Shown here one piece after another: positions 6,869-14,011 of a stretch of DNA of 34,513 bases. The notes beneath the pieces are model-generated. The model searched no databases and was not told the origin of the DNA. It worked only from the letters and a program-made list of their open reading frames with translations. A program made the translations under genes and the position numbers. Source of the stretch: a virus. Within the stretch, counting starts at the first letter, position 1. Each line of letters begins with the position of its first letter. The stretch covers positions 1 through 34,513 of the IMG/VR virus record IMGVR_UViG_3300010400_000038; one strand, written 5' to 3'.

Positions 6869-7413
6869 GGCAGCGGCGGCAAGGGCGGAGGTGCCGCGTT
6901 GCTCACCTTCAACACCGGTTGCGCGCGCACCATCGGCGCCGCCTTCGCCAGCTTTCCATCCTTGAATCTCGTCGCTGAAACAAAGAACGCCCGATACCGG
7001 ATGAACTCCATCGCGCTGCCTGTGATCGGCAGCACCACATTCGTCGGCCCCGTCACCGTGTAGAGCGGCGCCCAGGTCGTCAGGCCGCCACGTTCCACGT
7101 AATACTTCCCCGCTGGCACTCGCAACACCACGTTCGTGCGCGGTGCCGAGTTGTTCCCTGCCGGCGTCGTGAACCACACATCCTCGCTGAACTCACTCTC
7201 TCCGTCCGGCCCGTAGAACACGGCATTGAAGCAATAGGTGGACTGCGGTTGTAACTTCAGCCGCGCCAGCCAGATCATATTGGTGTAACCGGCGTCATAG
7301 GAACTCAGGTAAGCATTGGTGCCATAGTAGATCCGCACCGGATAAGTAGAAGCGTCCCATTCCAGCCACGCCGCGTTCAGGGACATGGCCCAGAGGCAAA
7401 ACAACCATTTCAT
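6865..7413 (-). CDS. Secreted protein with fibronectin type III-like domain
   Basis: 182 residues from ATG 7413 (ATGA with upstream gene). The N-terminus MKWLFCLWAMSLNAAW is a short Sec signal peptide, likely cleaved after NAA. A single FN3-like beta-sandwich follows: Tyr/Thr-rich strands, LKLQPQSTYCFNAVFYGPDG and the terminal FTTP. Asn/Thr-rich wording of this kind is common in Verrucomicrobiota secreted proteins. The end is Pro-rich (PPPLPPLP). Lying in a phage lysis/virion block it could be an outer-surface protein or an adhesin-like cargo. Confidence 0.8.
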   Translation of the reverse strand: MKWLFCLWAMSLNAAWLEWDASTYPVRIYYGTNAYLSSYDAGYTNMIWLARLKLQPQSTYCFNAVFYGPDGESEFSEDVWFTTPAGNNSAPRTNVVLRVPAGKYYVERGGLTTWAPLYTVTGPTNVVLPITGSAMEFIRYRAFFVSATRFKDGKLAKAAPMVRAQPVLKVSNAAPPPLPPLP

Positions 7414-7859
7414 CGCGCATCCTCCCGCCGATGCTTGTTCCACGCCGAGAGGCCGAACCAGTTCACGCCCTGGTAGATGATCCATTGCCGCCGTGGCCCC
7501 GAAGGTTCTTCTGGAATGAAGCCGGAGTTGGCCGCGATGCAGAGCGCGCGCACCTTCAGGTGCAACTTCGCTTCGATGGCCATCAATTTTCTCAGCTCCA
7601 GATCCGCCTCCTTCTTCGTGCAATCGCCCTTCGTGTAATCGTCGTCGTGCCGCAGGTAGGACCGCGCGAAGCCCGTGGGTGAAATCTCGCCGCGCGCAAA
7701 CTTTGGAATCGAGCCGAAGTCCGTGATCGTGTCCTTCTGGATCAACTTGCCGTCGGCGATGAAATCCTGCCGCACCAGCCAGTTCTCCCCATCGAGCGGC
7801 ACGACATCCAGCACCAGCGGGAACGTGTCGCAGATGTAGAGTTCGGCGGAAATCTTCAC
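7410..7859 (-). CDS. DUF1353-like phage protein
   Basis: 149 residues. The core ITDFGSIPKFARG, followed by a Y-containing helix with HDDDYTKGDCTKKEADLELR, matches the DUF1353 pattern (TDFASIP then a HD-x-Y helix) that I recall from tail/lysis regions of tailed phages; function is unknown. Ends WNKHRREDAR in the overlap with the FN3-like gene. Start is at 7859, three bases after the lipoprotein gene's stop on this strand. Confidence 0.82.
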   Translation of the reverse strand: MKISAELYICDTFPLVLDVVPLDGENWLVRQDFIADGKLIQKDTITDFGSIPKFARGEISPTGFARSYLRHDDDYTKGDCTKKEADLELRKLMAIEAKLHLKVRALCIAANSGFIPEEPSGPRRQWIIYQGVNWFGLSAWNKHRREDAR

Positions 7860-7862
7860 CGC

Positions 7863-8099
7863 TTAATGCGATTTGATTTCAATGACCGTCCCGTCGGGCT
7901 TGGTAATCTTCACGTCCTGGTTCGTCGCCGGGTTCACGCGCAGCCCGTGCCCCTGGCCCCACGGCGTCACGATGTCATCCACCAGCGCGGAATGATCGTT
8001 GGCCAGCTCCTTCGTGAACTTCGAAATGTTCGTGGACGAGCAGGCAGTCAGTAACCCGCACGCAATCATTGCGGCGGCCAGCAGGATTTTTGTTCTCAT
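7863..8099 (-). CDS. Small lipoprotein, possible spanin-like
   Basis: 78 residues starting at ATG 8099 (ATGA overlap with the upstream holin-like gene). The N-terminus (MRTKILLAAAMIACGLLTAC) ends in an LTAC lipobox with the lipidated Cys at residue 20, followed by SSTNIS and a short hydrophilic body. Its position directly after two small membrane proteins is reminiscent of the holin-spanin order. It has no Rz1-like Pro-rich body, so it may be simply a lysogenic or lysis-accessory lipoprotein. Confidence 0.8.
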   Translation of the reverse strand: MRTKILLAAAMIACGLLTACSSTNISKFTKELANDHSALVDDIVTPWGQGHGLRVNPATNQDVKITKPDGTVIEIKSH

Positions 8100-8371
8100 A
8101 AATGTTTGCCGGGCGAATCGTTCTGCGGCGTCCCGTCCGGGTTCAGGCCCAGTTGCTTCTTCACTTCCATCTGATCCGCGCCGGCCATGCCCTGCCATTG
8201 CGTGCCCACGATTTTGCAGATGAAGCCGAACACAAAGAGGATGCTCGACACGTCTTCGCTGAAATGAAGTTTGATCGGCGACATGCCCGTCGCGTTGCCC
8301 AGCAACAGGCCGATGATGGCGTAACCCACGTTGCTCAGCGTCGCTCCCCACGTTGTTCTCCAGCAATTCAT
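8096..8371 (-). CDS. Holin-like small membrane protein
   Basis: About 91 residues from ATG 8371 (an ATG two codons earlier, at 8377, is also possible). Opens MNCWRTTWGATLSNVGYAI, with a (W/R)TT head before the first hydrophobic segment (about 12-26), a polar loop and a second one (about 45-58), then a charged C-terminus ending SPGKHL. Head-loop-TM-TM-charged-tail is holin-like. No catalytic motif. A second gene of the same shape is just upstream. Confidence 0.7.
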   Translation of the reverse strand: MNCWRTTWGATLSNVGYAIIGLLLGNATGMSPIKLHFSEDVSSILFVFGFICKIVGTQWQGMAGADQMEVKKQLGLNPDGTPQNDSPGKHL

Positions 8372-8425
8372 GCGCATAAGCCCGGCTCTGTTATGGTTCG
8401 CGTTTCACACCCGCCTCTTCGCTGC

Positions 8426-8638
8426 TCACGTTATGGTCGCGGCACGCGATGCCAGCAGCGTGCAACCAGCCACCGCCAGCACGACACCGGCGCACATATA
8501 GGCGTGCCGATTGTCGCCGTTGGTCCAGTTACCCAGCCAGCGCACATTGGCCAGCGGCGCGAGCACGAGGAACTGCCCGATGCCGATGAGCACGCCACAC
8601 GTGGATGTCTTCCAGGACTTTGTGATGTGTGTTTTCAT
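8426..8638 (-). CDS. Second holin-like small membrane protein
   Basis: 70 residues: MKTHITKSWKTSTCGVLIGI, then one hydrophobic segment (about 14-30), a short loop with NWTNGDNRHAY, and a second one (about 47-66). Same order and same KxWKT head as the neighbouring gene, so the two are probably distant paralogues or a holin/antiholin pair. The gap to the next gene, 8372-8425, is non-coding and shows nothing else I can name. Confidence 0.7.
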   Translation of the reverse strand: MKTHITKSWKTSTCGVLIGIGQFLVLAPLANVRWLGNWTNGDNRHAYMCAGVVLAVAGCTLLASRAATIT

Positions 8639-8644
8639 ACGAAA

Positions 8645-10486
8645 TTATTTGGCCACCCATCCGGTATTGCCCGATCCGGATTCCTTCACGTAATGGCTTG
8701 TTCCGGCTCCGCCATCAGTGCGCAAATAGAGTGAACCAATGACGGCCGTAACCGCGCCTTCTGGCGTTCCCGTGCCGGAGAAAACAAAAGCAGGCGCGCT
8801 GTTGGTTCCGATCTCCACCGCGCCGTTGGTCCTCACCGCGAAAACCTGGTTGGTGCCGGCGGAAAGGCGTAAAAGGAAATTGGTGCCGCTTGAGAAAACC
8901 TGAAACGCAACCTTGGCGGCAGTGGAGTTTGTTACAAAAGAAAAGGCACCCAGGCGGATTCCGTTCCCGGCGGAGGTTGTGAGTTCAAATACATCCGCAG
9001 AATTGTTAAACTGAATCCCGCTCTGAACATTTCCGGCGAAGGTCAGTGTTGCGAACGTGCCACCGCCTCCAGTCCCAATCGTTAAACCTGCTGCGTTGTT
9101 GATGCGCGACCCAGATCCGTTAACCACGAAAGCGCCGTTGTTGGTTATGTTCCCACTGACATTGACATTGCCTTGCACCTCCACCGCTTGCGCCGCCGAG
9201 TTCGTCCCGACGGCTATATTGCTGCGCGCAATCAAGTTCGTGGCATCCACCGTCTTGGAAAAGTTCGTGAGATAGCGGCGGTTAGGTCGCCCCAGGTTGA
9301 TCAAATCCGTGTAACTGGCGGATGGCCCAAACCAGAAACCATCCGCATCAAACTGGCTCGTGCTGAAGTTGAGGTAATCCAACCCATCATAGTTCAGCAG
9401 CGTCCCCACTCCTGAAGTGATCGTGGGATAAGTCAGCAACTTATTGATCGATGTGGTTCGATCTTTTATCCCAACCACCGACGTGGCGCCCGTGATCACG
9501 AGGCTTCCATTAATCCCTTGGTCCGCGGTGAAGGTTTGCGGCCGGTTTAACTTCGCGCTCGAATCGTTCCTGTCCCGCATGGCAAACACGTCGCTCGCCG
9601 CCTGGTTCATCACCGCGAGTTGATAGAACCGCGTCAGCACGTTCACGTTGGTCGTCGGGTTCTGGCCGCTCCCCTGTTCGAAGTAGATATGGGTCGTGTT
9701 GGTGCCGCTGGGGCAGTACAGGCCAATAAAGCGGTTCGTGATCCAGCCCTGCATCCCGTCACCGTCCACCCCTATGCGACTGTTGGGTTGGTCGATAATG
9801 ATTGAATGCGTTCGCGTGGCCGCGTCATTCACCGGGTCAGCGTACTTCCACGGGACCGTCCCGATGCCCAGCGCGAGGCTGCCGTTGCTGATCGTGTTGA
9901 AGACCAACCCGCTCACGTCCGAATACCAGTGGATGCCGTAGGTCAGGCTTGGTCCGGCACTGGCCGTGCCAAATAAATTTGAGGAAATGGCCCCACCCCA
10001 GCCTGCATACGTCGAGCCGCCAAAGTTCGTGTGGGAGACAGTCAAGGCCACCCGCCGCACCGGAAACTCTGAAAAGCTCGCAATGATATAAGTGGCCGAT
10101 CCCGGCCCCGTCGCGCTGTTGGTATATTGATAACCGCTCTCGAAGTAGCCATTCGTCAGGTTCGCGTGGTTGCTGGCCTGCCCCGTGAAAGCCCAGGTCT
10201 TGCCATCAGGTGCGGTGAGCGCGGCGATGGGCGCCGGTGAATTGCTGTAGCGCGAGAAATCGATCATGAACTGCCGCGCGCTCGCGTTGATCACTCCATT
10301 ACTCGTGTCATTCAACGTCGTGACCGTCGGCAATGAGGACGTGGCCGCGGTGACGATCGTTGTCACCACGCCGCGCGCCGTCGCGTTGGCATTCGTGTCG
10401 AACTCATTCGGCACAAAGGGCGGAGGCACGGCCGCCTGCACCGCCATCGCCAGCCACGTCAGCACCAGAAGTAAATAGGTTCTCAT
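8645..10486 (-). CDS. Fibre-like protein with Sec signal peptide
   Basis: 613 residues from ATG 10486; a longer frame upstream is ruled out because it would cover the next gene. The start encodes a clear signal peptide (MRTYLLLVLTWLAMAVQA, then AVPPPF) with an A-x-A cleavage site. The mature part is Asn/Thr/Ser/Gly-rich beta-structure, with IAVGTNSAAQAVEVQGNVNV-like stretches typical of trimeric fibre shafts. The C-terminus (AVTAVIGSLYLRTDGGAGTS, then YVKESGSGNTGWVAK) matches a widespread phage tail/host-recognition end motif. A signal peptide on such a protein is unexpected: either it is displayed on the host surface, or the leader is trimmed before assembly. Confidence 0.85.
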   Translation of the reverse strand: MRTYLLLVLTWLAMAVQAAVPPPFVPNEFDTNANATARGVVTTIVTAATSSLPTVTTLNDTSNGVINASARQFMIDFSRYSNSPAPIAALTAPDGKTWAFTGQASNHANLTNGYFESGYQYTNSATGPGSATYIIASFSEFPVRRVALTVSHTNFGGSTYAGWGGAISSNLFGTASAGPSLTYGIHWYSDVSGLVFNTISNGSLALGIGTVPWKYADPVNDAATRTHSIIIDQPNSRIGVDGDGMQGWITNRFIGLYCPSGTNTTHIYFEQGSGQNPTTNVNVLTRFYQLAVMNQAASDVFAMRDRNDSSAKLNRPQTFTADQGINGSLVITGATSVVGIKDRTTSINKLLTYPTITSGVGTLLNYDGLDYLNFSTSQFDADGFWFGPSASYTDLINLGRPNRRYLTNFSKTVDATNLIARSNIAVGTNSAAQAVEVQGNVNVSGNITNNGAFVVNGSGSRINNAAGLTIGTGGGGTFATLTFAGNVQSGIQFNNSADVFELTTSAGNGIRLGAFSFVTNSTAAKVAFQVFSSGTNFLLRLSAGTNQVFAVRTNGAVEIGTNSAPAFVFSGTGTPEGAVTAVIGSLYLRTDGGAGTSHYVKESGSGNTGWVAK

Positions 10487-10487
10487 G

Positions 10488-10742
10488 TTAAAAGCGTTGT
10501 GCCCAACCGGAGGTTGTCTTGATCCAGAAATTGCCGTCGTCGTTGTAGGCCACGTTATAGCCCGTCGGCGGCACGTCCGTGGCCGGCGTCCCGGAGCCAA
10601 CAATGTGATAGTTCGAGTTCGTCACACCGGGCACACCGGAGCCGGCGTCATTGAGCAGTTGCACGATCTTGATCAGCGATCGCTTTTCGCTGTCCGTGGC
10701 CAGCGCCTGCGTTCCTTCAGGAAATGAATTTGCACCAGGCAT
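10488..10742 (-). CDS. Small PEGT-motif structural-type protein
   Basis: 84 residues. Near the N-terminus is FPEGTQALATDSEKRS (residues 7-22), which is the same motif that occurs twice in the next upstream gene. The middle is Gly/Ser/Asn-rich, and the end FWIKTTSGWAQRF resembles the last residues of the fibre-like protein beside it. One base separates it from that gene. A minor virion or fibre-tip protein fits, but no known family is recognised. Confidence 0.75.
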   Translation of the reverse strand: MPGANSFPEGTQALATDSEKRSLIKIVQLLNDAGSGVPGVTNSNYHIVGSGTPATDVPPTGYNVAYNDDGNFWIKTTSGWAQRF

Positions 10743-10754
10743 AAAATCCTTTCG

Positions 10755-11291
10755 TCATAGGGCCAGCCAACCCGTGCCGTGATCGACAAAATCGCCGAGC
10801 GTGCCCGGGTCCAAATCCTGGTATTCCGTGAAGCCTGCCCCGTTCTTGTTCCGCTCCACGCGAATCGTCGTGTAGGAGTGCAAGTCTCCCAGCAGCCAGA
10901 AAATCGTTTCATTGTTTGCGTCCACCGCGAAGGGCGCGCTGTCGGTCGGGGTACTCGAGCAGGTCTGCCCGGAAATCGTGATGCGGCCAATGCTCCGCAA
11001 CACCACCGTGTCGCCAATCTGGTAATTGCCGCCCAGGCTCACGTCGTCCACGGTCGGCACGTCCATCGCCGGCAAATCACCGCACACGTCCGCTTCCACC
11101 GCCTTCTTGATCGCCTGAAGTTTCACCGTCGAGCGGTGCTCGTCGTCGCTGGGCAGCGGCTCCGTCCCCTCGGGATAGGGCACCGTGCCGACGTTGCCGT
11201 AGGTGTTGTACCAAAGCTGGTTCCACTTCTTCAGGGAACGCGCCTCGTCGTCCGTCACCAACGCTGTCGTGCCTTCAGGAAATGCGATCAT
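10755..11291 (-). CDS. PEGT-motif structural-type protein with two motif copies
   Basis: 178 residues from ATG 11291 (the frame opens earlier, but the ATG with a good AAAGGA-like sequence at about 11296-11301 on this strand is preferred). It carries FPEGTTALVTDDEARS (4-19) and YPEGTEPLPSDDEHRS (39-54), then a beta-rich domain with VVLRSIGRITISGQ and a Thr/Asp-rich, 'neck-like' C-terminus. Its position directly after the probable capsid gene suggests a head or fibre protein; this is inference from order only. Confidence 0.78.
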   Translation of the reverse strand: MIAFPEGTTALVTDDEARSLKKWNQLWYNTYGNVGTVPYPEGTEPLPSDDEHRSTVKLQAIKKAVEADVCGDLPAMDVPTVDDVSLGGNYQIGDTVVLRSIGRITISGQTCSSTPTDSAPFAVDANNETIFWLLGDLHSYTTIRVERNKNGAGFTEYQDLDPGTLGDFVDHGTGWLAL

Positions 11292-11306
11292 CGGTCCTTT
11301 GGAGAA

Positions 11307-11342
11307 GGGCCGTGACGGGAACCCCAAAACCCATCACGGCCC
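11307..11342 (-). promoter_or_regulatory. Hairpin between capsid-like gene and the PEGT-motif gene
   Basis: Perfect 9-bp inverted repeat: GGGCCGTGA (11307-11315) and TCACGGCCC (11334-11342), with an 18-nt loop that adds a GGG/CCC 3-bp inner stem after one mismatch. It sits in the 78-bp gap after the capsid-like stop. There is no long T-run on the minus strand, so it is more like an RNA-processing, attenuation or mRNA-stabilising element than a full terminator. Confidence 0.55.
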
Positions 11343-11369
11343 GAACTCAACCAGCACCACAACCCGCCC

Positions 11370-12536
11370 TTACGAGCAGGAAACCACCATGTTCAGCGCC
11401 GGGTCGCAGCGCAGATGCACGAACGCCACGCCGCGTTCCGGATGCACCGGCTCCGAGCCGCTCGCCAGAATGCCGCGATGGAACAGGATCGTTCCGTCGG
11501 GATTGCAATCACGGCTCAGGATGTTCAGCGCGCGCCAATCACCCATGTAGTTCACCGGGTCGAACCGGAAATTCGGAGCCGGGTTGGTGATCGGCTTCGG
11601 AATCCGGCTGGTGAACACCGTGTTGTCGAAGAACATCGACACTTCGTACGGTGCGCCTTCCCACGCCGTCCGCACGATCGCCTTGTTGCCCTTCGTCGCC
11701 GAGGCCACATCGAACGGCGCCACCTCGGTGTAGGTGCCGGCCGAACAGGTGTAGCGGATCGGGAATTCGTCGATCAGGTGATAGAACCCGCCGTACTCGC
11801 GCTCCACGCCGTAGGGCGCGAGCAGCTCGCTCGGCTTGCCCCAGCGCAAGTCCTGGCGAATGTCGGCGTTGTTGAAGATCAAGCTGTCGCTCGTCTCCGC
11901 CGAGATGATGATCGTCAGGATCGCCGTGCCGTCACGCTTGCCCAAGGCTGAACCGGCCGCGCCGTCGCGAATCAGTTTCTGCTTGTAGCGTTTCAACACA
12001 CCCTGCGTCAGCACGCCTGTCGCGCACTGCGGCGGGAAGGTCGTGCCTTCGCCTTCCTGAAGCACGGGACCGCACACGACTTTACGCTTGCACAAGCGCA
12101 AGTACTCGTGCCGGTAGCGCATCTCCCACGTCAAAATCGAGTAGTCCGTGAGGATGTCGATGATGGCGTTGAGCTGCGCGCGGATCTGGAACGGCGTGCG
12201 CAGTTCCTCCACGCAGAAGTCTGGACCCTGCAACGCCCGGCGCTGCAAGTTCCAGGTGCGGGTCGTGGAACCGATGGCGATGGTCGTCGCCGTCGGCAAG
12301 CACGCGCCGCCCAAGGCTCCATCCGATACGCTCACATCGCTCCACGTCGGATTCGCATCCGTCGGCGCGCTGCGCTCGTAGGTCAGGTTGGAGATGACTT
12401 CGCCGATGCCCTCCGGGAACGTGTCCTTTTTGATCAGGCCAATCCACGGGGAACGGGGAAATGCGCGGGTGAAAATTTCTTCACTAAACCTCCCCGACTC
12501 TCTTACCACGATGTCACTAACGGCACTGCAAGCCAC
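11370..12536 (-). CDS. Probable major capsid protein (GTG start)
   Basis: 388 residues from GTG 12536. This start is preferred because AAAGGA (12543-12548) lies six bases upstream on the minus strand; the longer open frame to 12686 has no ATG/GTG with an RBS and would cover the leader hairpin. The sequence runs FTRAFPRSPWIGLIKKDTFP, a mid-region with helix (LTDYSILTWEMRYRHEYLRL), and the end block FRFDPVNYMGDWRALNILSRD, CNPDGTILFHRG and ERGVAFVHLRCDP. That style resembles HK97-fold capsid proteins, but I have no fold evidence. Ten Cys residues are spread through it, which is high. It could instead be another abundant virion protein. Confidence 0.85.
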   Translation of the reverse strand: MACSAVSDIVVRESGRFSEEIFTRAFPRSPWIGLIKKDTFPEGIGEVISNLTYERSAPTDANPTWSDVSVSDGALGGACLPTATTIAIGSTTRTWNLQRRALQGPDFCVEELRTPFQIRAQLNAIIDILTDYSILTWEMRYRHEYLRLCKRKVVCGPVLQEGEGTTFPPQCATGVLTQGVLKRYKQKLIRDGAAGSALGKRDGTAILTIIISAETSDSLIFNNADIRQDLRWGKPSELLAPYGVEREYGGFYHLIDEFPIRYTCSAGTYTEVAPFDVASATKGNKAIVRTAWEGAPYEVSMFFDNTVFTSRIPKPITNPAPNFRFDPVNYMGDWRALNILSRDCNPDGTILFHRGILASGSEPVHPERGVAFVHLRCDPALNMVVSCS

Positions 12537-12542
12537 TGTAAA

Positions 12543-12548
12543 TCCTTT
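12543..12548 (-). promoter_or_regulatory. Ribosome-binding site deciding the GTG start of the capsid-like gene
   Basis: AAAGGA on the minus strand, six bases before the GTG at 12536. It identifies the start within a longer open frame. Confidence 0.6.
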
Positions 12549-12552
12549 CGTT

Positions 12553-12580
12553 ACGTCGGAACCCCGACGTTGTTTTTTTG
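12553..12580 (+). terminator. Plus-strand Rho-independent terminator, or leader hairpin of the capsid-like gene
   Basis: A 7-bp perfect stem ACGTCGG (12553-12559) / CCGACGT (12564-12570) with a 4-nt loop and then TGTTTTTTT on the plus strand. It lies in the untranslated leader of the minus-strand capsid-like gene, just upstream of its RBS. As a plus-strand terminator it would stop antisense transcription; as minus-strand RNA it is a stable hairpin after an A-run. Confidence 0.6.
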
Positions 12581-12766
12581 GAAATGGCAGTGGGATGTTT
12601 GCGGACACACATCCGGCGTCATCTCGACTGCCGTTAATTGTGGTCCGCTGACCTTTCGTGCTGCGGAATCGTCTAAGTGCCCGCACATTGGCACCCAGAT
12701 CTGCGAACTATTTTGCGACTAATTCTTCCTGGTCGGGAACTGATTACGCTGAGTTCCGGTCAGCGT

Positions 12767-12780
12767 TGTTACGATTACCA
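12767..12780 (-). promoter_or_regulatory. Third, degenerate copy of the TGTTA-N4-TAACA element
   Basis: Minus-strand TGGTAATCGTAACA, which resembles the sites at 28961-28974 and 34160-34173. It is about 230 bp upstream of the capsid-like start and 79 bp from the endonuclease start on the other strand. Weak match. Confidence 0.3.
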
Positions 12781-12830
12781 TACACGCTGCTTGCGTGGCA
12801 ATTATTTCGTTTATAAAACGTTGATCTCTT

Positions 12831-12852
12831 GTGATGTCCCGTGGCACATCAC
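12831..12852. repeat. Inverted repeat just before the HNH-like gene
   Basis: GTGATGT (12831-12837) and ACATCAC (12846-12852), 7-bp arms, 8-nt spacer, six bases before the ATG of the endonuclease. It may cap the leader or be an operator. Confidence 0.45.
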
Positions 12853-12858
12853 TGATAA

Positions 12859-13509
12859 ATGCCTGCAACTTACAGCACCAATTTGGTCGGTAAAAAATTC
12901 GGAAGACTCTCAGTTCTTCGCTACGTTGGAGAGAGCAAATGGGAGTGTAAATGTGAGTGCGGAAAAACCACGAAGGCACTCGGATTCTCCCTCCGAAGCG
13001 GCCGCACCAAAAGTTGCGGCTGCTACACGCGGGAGCTTGGAAGAATCGCCCACGAGAAAAGCAACCCATTGCGGCCCGAATATCTCGTGTGGAAGAACAT
13101 GAAGAACCGGTGCTGTAACCCCCGATCAGATCGCTACCACCAATACGGTGGACGCGGGATAAAAATCTGCGACAGGTGGAAGAATAGTTTTGATGCTTTT
13201 TGTGAAGACATGGGTTCTCGCCCATCGCTCAAGCACACAATTGAACGCATCGATAACGATGGCAACTATGAGCCTGGCAACTGCCGCTGGGCCACATATC
13301 GCGAACAAACCTACAACAGAACGGTTACGCGACATGTCGAAGTGAATGGAAAACCGTACAATCTCGACCAATTAAAATCATTGGTCCCACCGGAAAAACT
13401 TCAGGTTATGTCGCTTCAGGTGCTGCGTGGGCGTTTGTTCAAACTGGGATGGGATTACGAACGCGCCCTCACGACGCCGGTGCATCCCAGAAAACCGAAC
13501 CACAAATGA
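12859..13509 (+). CDS. HNH-like (GG-R-G type) endonuclease with zinc-ribbon head
   Basis: 216 residues. The N-terminal part has GKKFGRLSVL, WECKCECG (Cys30-34) and KSCGCYTRE (Cys53, Cys55), a small zinc-binding domain as in phage mobile endonucleases. The catalytic-looking part has VWKNMKNRC, YGGRGIKICDRW (96-107), ERIDNDGNY (129-137) and NCRWATYREQTYNR, a pattern of HNH/His-Me-like homing endonucleases. It is on the opposite strand to the capsid gene and the DNA around it is AT-richer. An inverted repeat sits just before the start. ATGA overlap to the next gene. Confidence 0.88.
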   Translation: MPATYSTNLVGKKFGRLSVLRYVGESKWECKCECGKTTKALGFSLRSGRTKSCGCYTRELGRIAHEKSNPLRPEYLVWKNMKNRCCNPRSDRYHQYGGRGIKICDRWKNSFDAFCEDMGSRPSLKHTIERIDNDGNYEPGNCRWATYREQTYNRTVTRHVEVNGKPYNLDQLKSLVPPEKLQVMSLQVLRGRLFKLGWDYERALTTPVHPRKPNHK

Positions 13510-13820
13510 AAACTAAAACCAAATTACAACTCGTCAACGTCGAAGAACTCGCCGCCAAAAGTTCCAGGTTTGAAATACTACCAAAAGAGGAGCGCGACAA
13601 AATTCCAGTCGGTCACTTCGCGAAAGTCTCTGACGGATTTGAACGCTTCTGGGTTTCCGTCCAAAGCAGCCGCAACGGAAAGTATCAGGGACGAATCGCC
13701 AGTCCAATCATCTCGGGAATGTTGACCGGAAAGGGTTGCGGTCTTGAAATGGGCGACACGATCAAATTCGATTCCCGCCACGTTTACGACATACAACCGC
13801 CACAACCACTCCATTCTTGA
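13506..13820 (+). CDS. DUF2314-like protein
   Basis: 104 residues from ATG 13506 (ATGA overlap with the endonuclease gene; the longer frame belongs to another start). The order HFAKVSDGFERFWVSVQ, YQGRIASP, GLEMGDTIKF and HVYDIQ fits DUF2314-type small domains (W-V-x-V, G-R-I, GD-x-I-x-F, H-V). These proteins are of unknown function and are frequent beside toxins, endonucleases and other cargo. Acidic/basic balance normal, no Cys pairs. Moderately sure. Confidence 0.75.
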   Translation: MKTKTKLQLVNVEELAAKSSRFEILPKEERDKIPVGHFAKVSDGFERFWVSVQSSRNGKYQGRIASPIISGMLTGKGCGLEMGDTIKFDSRHVYDIQPPQPLHS

Positions 13821-13848
13821 CGGTCTGCCACCGTCGTGATTTCCTGAA

Positions 13849-13875
13849 CGCAGTTGCTACGGAAATAGCAACGCG
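13849..13875 (+). terminator. Hairpin after the DUF2314-like gene
   Basis: GTTGCTA (13853-13859) and TAGCAAC (13866-13872) form a 7-bp stem, extended by CGC/GCG with a one-base bulge. No T-run follows, so it is only a possible terminator. The 13821-14011 gap has nothing else clear except a weak distant inverted repeat. Confidence 0.35.
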
Positions 13876-14011
13876 GCGTTGTGAATGGGAGTAATGACCC
13901 AGATGCCGCTTCAGACACAAACACTCTTGGTCACGAGATAGCGTCCGGAGTCATTACCGGGCGTGACAAGGTTTCCGCCTTCTCGTGGCCAAGGGTTCTG
14001 AAAGACACAAA

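Noticed and set aside
6869-7177. N-terminal extension of the tandem-HTH gene
   Set aside because: It overlaps the FN3-like gene completely and its composition is that of a shadow frame; the ATG at 6868 is coupled.
12537-12686. N-terminal extension of the capsid-like gene
   Set aside because: Arg-rich, no RBS, and would translate through the leader hairpin; the GTG with AAAGGA fits better.
13891-13957. 8-bp inverted repeat (GTAATGAC / GTCATTAC) 51 bp apart
   Set aside because: Too short and distant for a confident element; may be chance.
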